Origin: Scenedesmus sp. ARA3
Lineage: Eukaryota > Chlorophyta > Chlorophyceae > Sphaeropleales > Scenedesmaceae
Reading direction: 5' to 3'
DNA: 64,000 nt
NCBI GenBank assembly: GCA_004335835.1
Contig: RWJK01001239.1
Span: 1,578-65,577, forward strand
Shown here piece after piece: positions 35,801 through 46,352 of the stretch (positions within the stretch are counted from its first letter, which is position 1; each line of letters opens with the position of its first letter). The notes under the pieces were generated by a model that saw only the letters and a program-made list of their open reading frames with translations, was not told the DNA's origin and did no database searches. Position numbers and translations under genes: made by a program.

Positions 35801-36847
35801 GTAAGCAGCATGTGGTGGTCACTGGCAGGAACCGGCAGCGCACCTGAGCCAGGCAGCAGGACAGTGCCTGCTCCTCTGTTTGTTTTGCAGAAAGCGGTCG
35901 AGAGCATTTGAATTGAGAGCAATTAAATTGAGAGCACAACAAATCAAGTTTGAATGGTTGCCGCAAGCGCAATCTTCAGGTACATCACCACCACGTACAG
36001 CGCAACACCTGGCTCAACAGGTGACAAACAAAGCATTCCAGAGGTGCAGCTGCCACACCATCCTAGTCACATGTGGCCTCTGAACGTCCTGCAACGTTAG
36101 GCAAGCCTTCAGCACTCATTTTGGTGCGCACCTTGCAGTTTTTGGGAAGCCGCTATGCCGCCTCCAAACTTTGCTGCACTGTTGCCTTGCAGCAGGGTCG
36201 TTTCGACGACCAATGTGCTGTCATGGCTGCAAGCAAGCCCTGCTCCCCCTTGCGCCGAGTTGCCTTGAATGGTGCTGTTGCTGATGCGGAGGCTGCTGTT
36301 GTCTGAACAGAGTGCGGCACCTCCCCAGTATGCAGCTGACGAACCTTGCAGGAGGCTGCTTGTGATGTCTGCGCTGGCAGTGTCTTCTAAGTAAAGCACA
36401 CCTGTGATGCAGAAGGAAGGCAGCATACATGCAGCACCCTCGGAGCAATGGCAGTCAAGTGCATCAAGTGCAGCCCACTTTGTGGCCTGGCAGGACAAGC
36501 AGAGAAACAGACACAGCAAGCGCTGCCACCATGCAGTGATGCTCAGCAGAACAAGCTACCCTCCACTAGGCACTTTCTACGGAACAGCAGACAGCGCCAT
36601 GTGTCTCCGTACTACGAGACATATCATCTGGCTGCCCTGTGCTTGGTGTGACTTGGCTCCATGGCTATGCTGTGTACTTTGCTTACCTCCCCAGGTGGAG
36701 CTGTTTCGTAAGAAACTGCTGGTTGTGATGGACAGGAGAGCATTCTGCCTTGCAACCAACACAGTGCCTGCAGAGTTGTCTGAAAACCTCCCACCGACCA
36801 TTCTGGCGTTTGCGCTGTCGCCAAATGCAAAGATGCCGTAAAGCCAA

Positions 36848-36887
<40 letters not shown>

Positions 36888-37347
36888 CTGCTGCAACAAA
36901 CGGTAGCTTTAGGTTTTCAACCACAGGCTGCAGGAATGTGATGCGGTGGTCGCTGCTGCAGAAGTACAGCAGTGCATGCATGGGGAATGCAGCAGTTGCT
37001 GCGTGTGCCTTGCACTTGGAGTCACTGAGGATGTTGACACCAGTGAAAGATCCTGCATGCTTCTGCAGGTGCGTGCTGTTAACAGCCACAGCTACTGGGG
37101 CTCTATCTGAGCTGTTGCAGGACAAAGATGCAACTGCTATGCCGAGCTCAGCCCTGCTGCTGCTGCTGCTGCTTGCTGTTGTGCGGCTGCTGCCATATCC
37201 ACGCAATAGCAGTCTGCAGTCTGCATGTGCCTGACATGTGACAGTTGGCAAGTTAAGACCGACCAGAACAGCTACAACAGCAGCGCAGTGCCACAGCGCC
37301 TGCGGTGATACGACTTGCAAGACTGTTGTTGTGCATTGCAGCACCAT
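29868..37347 (-). pseudogene. Disabled paralogue of the beta-helix/multi-TM gene
   Basis: Minus-strand exons matching the 23.7-28.6 kb gene: 37347-36687, 36401-36132, 35545-35454, 35066-34922, 34528-34373, 34045-33809, 33237-32998, 32630 to about 31800, and 31416-29868. Signal peptide, beta-helix repeats, Cys-rich segment and TM domain are all recognisable, and the final 1.5-kb exon is intact. Lesions seen: exon 36401-36132 is one base longer than its 269-bp counterpart (an extra A in an A-run), shifting frame; TAG at 32591-32589 replaces a Glu codon; an 11-base length difference near 31901-31925 shifts frame; the donor near 31797 reads AT-GT instead of AG-GT; TGA at 31277-31275 replaces a Cys codon in the CGKC motif. 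Several independent lesions argue against sequencing error. It carries about four beta-helix exons absent from the intact gene. Confidence 0.82.
36850..36887. repeat. CTG run encoding poly-Ser in the pseudogene
   Basis: Plus-strand CTG run. On the pseudogene strand it reads as AGC codons, giving a poly-Ser insert that the intact paralogue lacks at this position. Confidence 0.85.
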
Positions 37348-38860
37348 TGGCAGCATGAGTCCAAACCTGATAAGACCATGCAATACGCACTAGCTCTAGC
37401 ATCAACATCTGGCAATTATATGCTTAGCAAGTGAACAAATACTTCGGATAGGGCATCACGACGTCGGGTTACTGGCCGTTTTGCGCACCTGCTACTGCAG
37501 GGCCAGGAAAGCCCACCTGCCGGTTTTCCCCTGCTTATCTAGATCAAACACCACTTCTAAATTTTTATAAAAATATTCGTTTTGAACTTCTGCAGCGGAG
37601 ATGGGAGGAAGGAATGGGCTTGCAATTGAGCGCCCCGCCTTGGCCTCGGTCGCCGAGGTTACGGGCACGTGCTGTGGTGAGTGTTGCTTCGTGCAGTCGC
37701 AGCATAAAATGATTTTCTCTGAATTTGCAAACAAATATTCATGCAACCGCCTAATTGTGGCAACACCGCCCCCAAATAATAGGAGTTTTCCTCGACAGCA
37801 CACCAGCTGTGAGCGCAGTGTGAAAACTGCGTGGCAAGTTGCCCAGTGGCCTTACGACCTCTTTGGATGGAAGTAGGCCATGCTGAACTGGACCGCTTCG
37901 GTCCAGGCTGAATCCGGTCCGGTCCGGGTCCGGGATCCGGGATCCAATCGGATGCATCCACGGGCCCATGAAACTGTGAACATGGCAAGCAAGCTGCAGG
38001 ACACCAAATACAATACAATATTGTAGCAACAGCATGCCTTACACAGGGGTGATTATTTATGATGCAGCGGGCCACGCTGTTGTGTAGCTATAGCAACGTC
38101 ACAATACTTGACATACTCCACTCAACCAAGGAGGGGGGACCCCAACCGGGAGCCAACGTGAGGCAACACTGCTCCGCAGAACTGCAAGCACTAGTGCTCG
38201 CCAATCAGTCAAACACGTGCAGCAGCGTTCAAAATACACATACAGCAATTTGCAAACGCATACACACAGCGCAGCGCATTCTGGGAGTGAAACAACCGTC
38301 GCCGTCAATGCAGCACAGCAGATGGCAGCCCTGCCCTGTCCCACCACCATGCACGCAAACACTGTGGCCAGAGGGGCTGCAAGTGCGAGATCACAATGAT
38401 CATTGATAAATGCACAGAAGAAAATGCACACATGACGACAACAGTTCAAAGCTGCTCAAGGCAGATTCCTGCAGCGTGTGCAGCAGGCCAGTAGCAATAC
38501 CAAATCAGCACAACAATGCTACGTAGAAGACAGCTGCCGACCATCATCAAACAATTGTCAGTACTACCAAGCAAACGAATATAGCTGCTGCTGTTGAATT
38601 TACCAGCAAGGTGCTGCAAATCAACAAGCAAATACATGTCCATGCACTGCACTGCAATGTTGCAGCAGCGCTGCACATGATCATCAGCAGAGCAAATACA
38701 GCAGAAGCCGGACATACACACCCTAACATTGAGCACACGAGTCAACATGCAAAACAATTACTGGATCTACAGCGACAGCCAGTATCAACGCATGCCACCA
38801 AAGAATTAATAAGCGGCCGCAGCAACAAGCGGTATGTGGTGCAAGGATGCACATGCAATG
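37348..38860. other. Intergenic region with unusual composition
   Basis: Contains an AT-rich section (about 37,540-37,760). An open minus-strand stretch at 37803-37492 looks exon-like (ends GKTGR before a GTGGGC donor) but has no partner exon; it could be a mobile-element or gene fragment. A GC-rich repeat patch follows at 37,888-37,975. No complete gene recognised. Confidence 0.45.
37888..37975. repeat. Hairpin plus short GGTCC/GGATCC repeats
   Basis: CTGGACCG-CTT-CGGTCCAG (37888-37906) is a perfect 8-bp inverted repeat. It is followed by closely spaced variants of TCCGG, GGTCC and GGATCC. The block is unlike its AT-rich neighbourhood; its origin is unknown. Confidence 0.6.
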
Positions 38861-40427
38861 TCACAGCCTGTCCTGCAAATGCACATATGCATCTGCATGT
38901 CGCTCTACCAAGTCTTGTACAGCCAGTGATGGCCAGGATCCAGCAACAGCAGCAGACGATGCAGAGTCACAAAAGCGCCGCTGCCGCTGCTGCTGCCGCT
39001 GCGGAGCTGCTGCTACTGCTGCATTCGCATCCACTGCAGCAGCATTTGCCTTCGCATGCCACAACTCCAGCGCTGCCAGGCGCCTGCCAAGATTACTACT
39101 GCTGCTGGGACCAAGCGCAGTGGCAGCTGCTGCATTGCCTAGAGTTGGACCAGCTGGCGCTGCGTCCAGGTGCACGCTGTTGCCTTCTGCTGCTGATGCT
39201 GCTGCTGCTGCCAGCGCAGCCTGCTTGGCTTGCTGCTGCCGCACAGACTCGACTGTATCACCTGGGAAGTGAGACACCAACACCACACCCACCACCATCA
39301 GTGCAGCACCCAGCCAGCGCTGCCAGCTGAACACGCGCCGCGCAAAGCCCACCAAGCCTGCAACAAGAGGATGACCACAGGCAGACAGGGTGCAAGCAGC
39401 ACTGGGCGTCAGATGTCACTCCAACTGCAGCTGCACTGTGGCTTTCAAGACTGCCATTTGTGCAGTACTCAAACGCCTGTGTATAACAGACATCCAACCC
39501 CAAGCAAGTCCCGTGAACACCACTTGCACGCTGCAAACTCTGCTGCTGCACTGCTGCAGCTGCCGCTAACACTGAGCTTTACTGTAACAGCATGCCGCTA
39601 TGCTGCAGGGCCTGCCGTTCACCTGTAAGGTCCAGCACGATGGATGTGATGAGCTGCGCGCACACAAATATGGCCACGAGCGTGCCTGCACCCAGCTTCT
39701 GAGCGAAGATGATGACAACCACAACGTAGTAGGCTCCTAGCGCGCCGCCAATCCAAGCCCACCAAGGGGCAGCTGTGTGGTATCAGTGTCGTGTAGATTG
39801 GCAGGCAGACAATGTAACCAGCAGCAGCGCAGTCAAGACGGGAGGGAAAAAAGCCGGGAGGCACAGGTGCGTGCATGGATGGACCTGATGCAACGAGGAT
39901 GTTCAGTGCGTCGAGGAATGTTGCCAAACGTTTGCTGGCAGTGCGTGCAGTGCATGGTACGAGCTGCTGCCTGCTTGAAAGCAGCTGAGCCAGCTGCATA
40001 GCAAGCGGCCTGAAACCTTGGCCTGCGCCAAACACTGGTCTGACACCAATTGCTCCGCAAGCATGCACCACTGCATAATACATTCAGCATATGCGATTTT
40101 CTATGGTGCGACAAACACTGCCGTAGCTTGCAGAAATGTCAATGCACACAGCTGCAGTTCTGCCATGCGTGACGTGCGCTGTGCGCTGCGCAGCAGCCAT
40201 GACTCACAGCTGATGCCTGCTGCAGATGGCAGCTGGTGCTTCAGGCCTGTAGTGTCGACTAACAGGTAGATGAGGCAGACGCACATTCCCATGGCGAAAC
40301 TGAAGGCTGAAGCAAAGGGCTTGCTGCCTGTGGTGCTGCCAAGAGTGGCATTGACACCACTCTGCACAGCTAGGGCGACACCGCCTAGGATAGTGAGCAC
40401 TATGCCCAACGCATAAGTTCCATCCAT
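38861..40427 (-). CDS. YdcZ/DUF606-type DMT-superfamily membrane transporter
   Basis: Three minus-strand exons, 40427-40208, 39772-39623 and 39357-38861, join in phase to 288 aa. The N-terminus (LTILGGVALAVQSGVNATLG) and the middle (PWWAWIGGALGAYYVVVVI, then LGAGTLVAIFVCAQLITS) match the YdcZ family (PF04657) of small drug/metabolite-transporter-superfamily proteins, with five or so membrane helices up to about residue 150. A last helix (RWLGAALMVVGVVLVSHF) is followed by about 120 residues of Ala/Gln-rich soluble tail. The substrate is unknown. The family is mainly bacterial, so an old bacterial origin is plausible; the introns and tail show it is now a eukaryotic gene. Shares a 354-bp divergent upstream region with the next gene. 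Confidence 0.82.
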
Positions 40428-40781
40428 GGCCGATAAAGCTTCTGTGATGCGCAGAAACAGCGCTACATGAAGCTGCCTGGGCGAGAAACTGCTCTTCCTA
40501 TCAGAACGCGTCTGGATCGCTCAAAAACGACACGTCGCACCCCCAGCAAGACTTCATACAGAGCTAAAGCCCAAAGATGGACCAATCTGTTGTGAGGCCC
40601 TTGATTGTTGCGCGCAGCTGAAGTGACCAGCTGCATTCTAAGCGGGTTGTCATTTATGTCACCCACTCGAAGACTCATCAGGACCGACCATGCACCAGCC
40701 GTCTAGCTGAAGCATACCGCAAACAACAACCATTTGTTAGTTTCTGTTCTTTTTCATCAAGCTCAGCGATCAAGCTAAGCC
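40428..40781. promoter_or_regulatory. Divergent promoter region
   Basis: The 354 bp between the YdcZ-like start (minus) and the small membrane protein start (plus) must contain both promoters. A T-rich stretch precedes the plus-strand ATG by about 20-40 bp. No TATA box is clear. Confidence 0.45.
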
Positions 40782-41358
40782 ATGACCCTGCCGACGTCTT
40801 TCTACCTGAAGTTGGCTGGTGCCTGCTTCTTAGTGGGCGCTGGCATGGAATGCTTCATGATTAACACCGGATTCTACAGAATGTGAGTCAGGGAATTAGT
40901 GCGATCTACCGGTCAGCACGTGTGGCACTAGCAACATTGTACTGCAACTGCTACTGCTTCTGCTGCTGCTGGAGGTGGCAGTGCAGCTTGAGTCAGGTTC
41001 AGCGGCTTGCAGCTGCTGCGGTGATCGGTGCAACAGCTGATGTTTGTGGTCAGCAGCGTCTTAATGCCACTGCCATTGTACCAACCAGGCACACGCATGA
41101 CCTTGCCGGCCACAGCGCAGCAGTGTGGCCTTGGTAAGTTGTCATCCGTGGAATGAACCTGTTTGCCGATCTTGATCTATCATAGTATTCTCGCATGCTC
41201 GCCTTCCTGCATGCAGCGTCACCCAGGCAGAGGCACAGAACTGGGAGGAGACGCGGGACCTGCGCGAGCAGCGAGCAGCAGCACTGCGCCAGCAACTGCT
41301 TGAGCAGTACAGGAAGCGTGGCCAGGCACCTCCAGAAGCACTGCTTAAGGAGCCCTGA
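40782..41358 (+). CDS. Small single-pass membrane protein (80 aa)
   Basis: Two exons, 40782-40882 and 41217-41358, join in phase. The N-terminal half is one hydrophobic helix (FYLKLAGACFLVGAGMECFMI) ending in NTGFYRI; the second exon is a charged helix (TQAEAQNWEETRDLREQ...) ending KEP. This shape, a short TM segment followed by GFY and an acidic/basic helix, resembles small conserved membrane proteins of plants and algae that I associate with mitochondria, but I cannot name the family with confidence. The short length, clean splice sites and conserved-looking helix favour a real gene. Confidence 0.65.
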
Positions 41359-41569
41359 GCAGTTACAGATTGCAGCATATGCTGCACAAAATGTTACAAC
41401 CCCACACACCAGTGCCCTACCATTAGCCACACCGCCCGCAAGCAAAACAAGCGCTGCAGCAATGCAGCGCAGCACACCTTCCTGCAGAGGGCCTCCTCAG
41501 TGGATGACGTCCACACAGCAGCGGCAGCAGCAGCCTCAGTTTCTGGCGTGCGGCGTCATTGCAAGGTGT

Positions 41570-41574
41570 TGTAA
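41570..41574 (+). terminator. Candidate poly(A) signal TGTAA
   Basis: TGTAA about 212 bp downstream of the 80-residue protein's stop codon. Motif and spacing only. Confidence 0.35.
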
Positions 41575-41606
41575 GCAACGCCAGCTACCCACAACAGGAC
41601 CACCAA

Positions 41607-41638
<32 letters not shown>

Positions 41639-42254
41639 TGTTTGACAGGCTTCAAGCAGCTACGCTTGTACCTGGTGGCCATTCCAGGGATAACAAGTGG
41701 CTGGGCAGTTGCTTGCAGGCTTGCAGCGCCACCTGCTGCAGTGCAGCCTGCCTCAATGGGCTGCACCAGCAGCAGCTGCAGCGCCAGATGCTTGCAAACA
41801 GCACATGTGGCAGCTCAGCACACCACATGTCACAGCAACTGCACAACGTTGATTGCTGCTAGTCGTGATCCATTCCGGAGTGCTGTATGCTTGCGGTGTC
41901 TGGCTATTGTGCAGCCTGCTGGTTGGCTGTGTTGGACTCTGGCCTAGCTGGCTGTCTGGCTGCCATGCACTTGTGGTTTGGTGTGTCTGTCGTGCCCGTA
42001 TGGAAAGGCATGATCAAATGGGCTGCAAATACTGGCAGTAGTTTCCTTGGCCACCATGGCGGACTGCTCCATTGTGAGCTTTTGGCAACGGATGTTGCGA
42101 CGTGGCGCAAGCTGGATGCATTGTGGTGACAGGTGTCATTGCTGGAAGTGCCAGAGCAGTGCTTTGTCTGACGTGGCAGCAATGACCATTGCGGGAGCTC
42201 AGAGCTTCGTGGCCTTTCCCTATCACTGAGAGGGGAGAGTTGGAGTGAGGGTCC

Positions 42255-42345
42255 TGGCACCATCTCGGATGTTTTTGTGCGGTGCTGGCACCATCTCGGA
42301 TGTTTTTGTGCGGTGCTGGACTGCGGTTTTTGTGCGGTGCTCGAC
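42255..42345. repeat. 31-bp tandem repeat
   Basis: TGGCACCATCTCGGATG... and the following TTTTTGTGCGGTGC recur with a 31-bp period; the second half then repeats a third and fourth time in shortened form. Confidence 0.75.
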
Positions 42346-43129
42346 TGCGTTGCAGCAGGGCGGCCTCACTGACTCAGTGCCACCTCGGAGGTGGCAGGAG
42401 CTAAGCAGTTTGCTACGTCCAGCAAGAGCGTCTGCCTGCTGTTGGGTCCCTGTATACTCCTTTGGCAATCTGAGGGTGCTTGAGAGCTGTTGTTATATTG
42501 CCAAACATGCCATTTGTGAGGGGTCGGCACTGGAGCTGGCAGCTGCAGTATGGTAGGCCTCAGTTACACCTTCAGGCTGCAGGCTCAAGCAGCCTGGTAT
42601 CCAAGTGCAGTTTGTAACACATTTTTGACCACTTACTTCATCAGAAGACGTAATAATAGCATCCGTGAGAGCACTTGAAGGATCTCTGCTTGATTCACAC
42701 TGTACAAGCGGTTGTGTTACTGCTTGTCCGCACGTGACCGGCACGGTGACAATTACCAATGTGTCGGTGTTCAACACCGTTGGTGACATCATATGAAGGT
42801 TATAAAGATAATTTCATCATCAATGGCCGTCTGCACGTACACACGGCATTGCACAACCCTGTTGACGACAGTTGAAGCATCAGCAAGGGAATGTCTCGTC
42901 CTGATCCCGAAGGAAATTGCGTGGTTGTTGTACAGAGTTAGCAGAATATTTGAACCAATAGTTTCAACGCTTCTGCTGGCTATGCGATACTGTAGCAGCA
43001 GCTGCTGCTTTTGCAGAGCAGGTGCTGCTCTTGCCACTGAGGACCCATAGGCTGTCTTGGCACAGACGCAGCAACGCCACACCGTGACTCACATACATCG
43101 CATGCAACGGAGCTGGCTAAGCTGGGACG

Positions 43130-44402
43130 ATGGCTGCTGCAGCAGCAGGCGCCACACTGGACAGGAACGCAGCGCTCAATCCGCTGGATGCAGCAGAGGT
43201 GTGCGGTAGCAGCAGCAGCAGACCCACTTTCTATCATGTGCCCACTCATGAAGATGCTCATAGACTTTAAAAGCACGTGCAGCACAGCACGCCAAGCACT
43301 CTCCTGCAGGCACCCTCCTGCAAGCAAGCGCTGTGAAGCACTGACACATCCGTTGTGTAAGATAGCTCTGCAGCTTCATCACCTCCTCACGCAACTGCTG
43401 CATCCCAAGCAAATCTCCCTTGCTTTTGAATCGGTAATTCCCGCTCACGCATCTCATCATAGTCCTGCTGTGCCCGCGCACTTAATCCTCAACCTAAACC
43501 ATATCTCCCACCTGCGCACCTGCCGCACCTGCCGTACCTGCAGGTGCCGCACCCCATGAGCAAGCGCTGGGTGCCGTACAAGCACAGCAGCGGCATGGCC
43601 ATATACCTGCACCAGAACATCACCCAAGGCCATGACTTTGTGGGTGGGGAGTTCATGGTGTCAAGCACCGTGAGGGGCAGCCCGCAGCAGTGCCTGGCGG
43701 CACTCACGCACAGCAGCAGCAGCACCAGCATCCTGGGGCCTGCAGCAGCAGTGCAGGTGCTGAGCAGGAATGGTGATGCACAGGTGAGTGATGAGGGTGA
43801 TCCAGAAATCTCTGTGGGAAATATAGCTTCTGCGCAGTGCCTGGCAGCACTGACGCACAGCAGCAGCGCCACGAGCATCCTGGGGCCTGCTGCAGCAGTG
43901 CAGGTGCTGAGCAGGGACGGTGATGCACAGGTGAGCGATGAGGGCGATTGGGGAATCCGAGTAGGGTATGTAGCTTCTGCACAGTCAGCAAGTACTGAAG
44001 TCGTGTGAAGTTTGCAGGACAGCAGGAATTTCGGATTCTGTCCTAGTTGCTGATACCATCATCAGGTTGCACCACAAAATGTTCCAATGTGCAGCAATAT
44101 TTAAAGCTGGATGAAATTTGTGCCATGGAGCTATATTCCTGCTGCCTGATTGCACACTGCTGTAGGTGCTGCACCTGCAGCTGCCGCCACCCCTCTGCAG
44201 CAGCCTCTGCAGCAGCCTGTGTGCTCCCAGGCATGCTGTGGTGCGGCAGGTGCTGACAGAACAGCCCAGCGGAATTCTCTGCCTCATGTTCAGCAGCTTG
44301 CAGCAGCAGGAAGCGCAGCAAGCGCTGCAGCAGCAGCAGCAGCAGCGAGAGCTGCGGCATCATCATCACCACCATCACCACCACAACAGATCAGGTCGCT
44401 TA

Positions 44403-44433
<31 letters not shown>

Positions 44434-46305
44434 TGCAGCAGCAGCAGCACCGCCGTTACCATAGAGGTCAGCTGTGGGAGCAGCAGCAGCCGCAGCAGTG
44501 GTGGCTTGCTGCAGCTGTTCGAGCCTGCAGGCGGCTGGATGCTTGGCTAGGCAGCAGCCACGCCTGGCTAGGACCTGAACCACAACACAGCAGCAGCAGC
44601 AGTGGCAGCGGCAGCGGCGGCAGCAGCGGCAGCGGCAGTTTGTGCCTAGGTGCGCAGCTGTGGCGGCCTGTGCTGCTGGATGTGGCTGGCGGTTACACCA
44701 TCAGTGGGCTGGGCGGCTGTGAGGATGACGCGTCACCAGAGTCACTAGTGACCTGCATCCTGAAGGTGCGCTGTTGCCTTCCTCATCACAAGCATACCGC
44801 GCCTACAGGTTGACCTGGGCGGCTGGCTGTACCAGCAGGGCATTGGCAGCTGGCGTGCACCTCTGAAACGATAGCATATGTCACTTCTCGTCCATCTTGT
44901 CACACCGTACTGTACTGCATCAGCACGTTTACCTGGGCGGCTGGCTGAGCCAGCAGTGCGGGGGCGGCTGGCATGCATCGCTGCCACCCGGCTGCATGTT
45001 GCCTCTCTCACCACATGCATACTACACCTGCAGGTGGACCTGGGCGGCTGGCTGAGCCAGCAGTGCCCAGGCGGCTAGCATGCGGTTTTGAAACACTTAT
45101 AACATATATCTTCGCATCCCCCTTTACTGTACTCAAAATGCACTGCTCTGCGCCTTCATGTGGACCTGGGCGGCTGGCTGAGCCAGCAGGGCACAGGCGG
45201 CTAGCAGACGGCTGTAAAACAACATCATCTCTCTTCGTATCCCCCTTTCTTCAAACCGCACTGTACTGCACCTGCAGGTGGACTTGGGCGGCTGGCTGAG
45301 CCAGCAGGGCCCAGGCAGCTGGCGACCCTAAAAATTTCCTACCATCTCATGTCTTGTCCATCTTGTTGCAAACCGCACCTTGCTGCGCCTGCAGGTGGAC
45401 CTGGGCGGCTGGCTGAGTCAGCAGGGCCCAGCCGGCTGGCTGTACAGTCCCGCGCTGGCGCTGGGCGTGGTGGAGGCGCTGCTGGAGCAGCTGCTGGGGT
45501 CTGTGGGCCTGGTCAAGGCTGAGGTGGAGGCACAGCGGTTTGCGGTGAGGGCAGGATGCTCTGAAAAGGTGCATGGCAGGGTGAGGGCGGGTTCAACATG
45601 AGTCGAGGCAGAGGTGTAGGCGCAGCGGTTTCGGGTGATCTGAGATGAGGGTTTGAAAACAGAGTGGGATAAGCCAGAGTGGGATTGGTGCAGAGGTGAG
45701 ACATGGATGAGGCTGGTGTTTAGGGCGAGGGAGGGGCTGCAGCAAGGGCAGGATGCGGGCTGTTTGAATGCATGTGAGCCGCCTTGCCGCAATGAGCCCC
45801 TGGACCTTCAGCACGCAACCAACAACAGCAACACTCCCTCCAGCTTCTGTTTTGTCACCGCACTGCTGCTGCTACTGCTGCTGCAGTCGTACTCGCCTGC
45901 CGTGCCAGAGGAGGCAGTGCCTGAGACACCTGACAGCAGTTCAGCAGCAGCAGCAGCAGCGCCACGTCGACAGGACAGCAGCGCAACAGCAGCAACAGGC
46001 CAGACATCGCACAGGCAAAGCACCACCAGCAGCAGGCGGCATAGCAGCAGCCAACCACACAGAGCTGCAAATGGAGAACAGTTCAAACAGCGGCAGCAGC
46101 AGCAGCAGTGCAGCGGCAGCAGCCGCTGCCAGCGTGGCACCCTGTTGGGTGTTGTTCAGGGCCTGCTGCAAAACCTCAGCAGCTTGGCCTCCTGGGGTTT
46201 AGGGGCAAGCCTCTTCAGCAGCAGCAGAGATGGTGACAGACCAGCAGCAGTTGCGGCCAGCCGGGCCGCTAGTGCTTCAGGGGGAAGAGACAGCAGCGAA
46301 GCTGG

Positions 46306-46352
<47 letters not shown>

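Larger units (their letters stand above)
41359..43129. other. Intergenic region with short repeats
   Basis: No convincing exon. Contains a CAG run (41606-41638) and a 31-bp direct repeat near 42255-42345. Ends at the proposed EDR2-like start. Confidence 0.5.

Noticed and set aside
38611..39330. Plus-strand 239-codon open frame
   Set aside because: Antisense to the terminal exon of the YdcZ-like gene; no motif and no splice context.
44808..45440. Regularly spaced repeats resembling a CRISPR array
   Set aside because: The repeats are coding exon starts with splice acceptors inside an intron-rich plant-type gene, and the spacers are themselves similar to each other.
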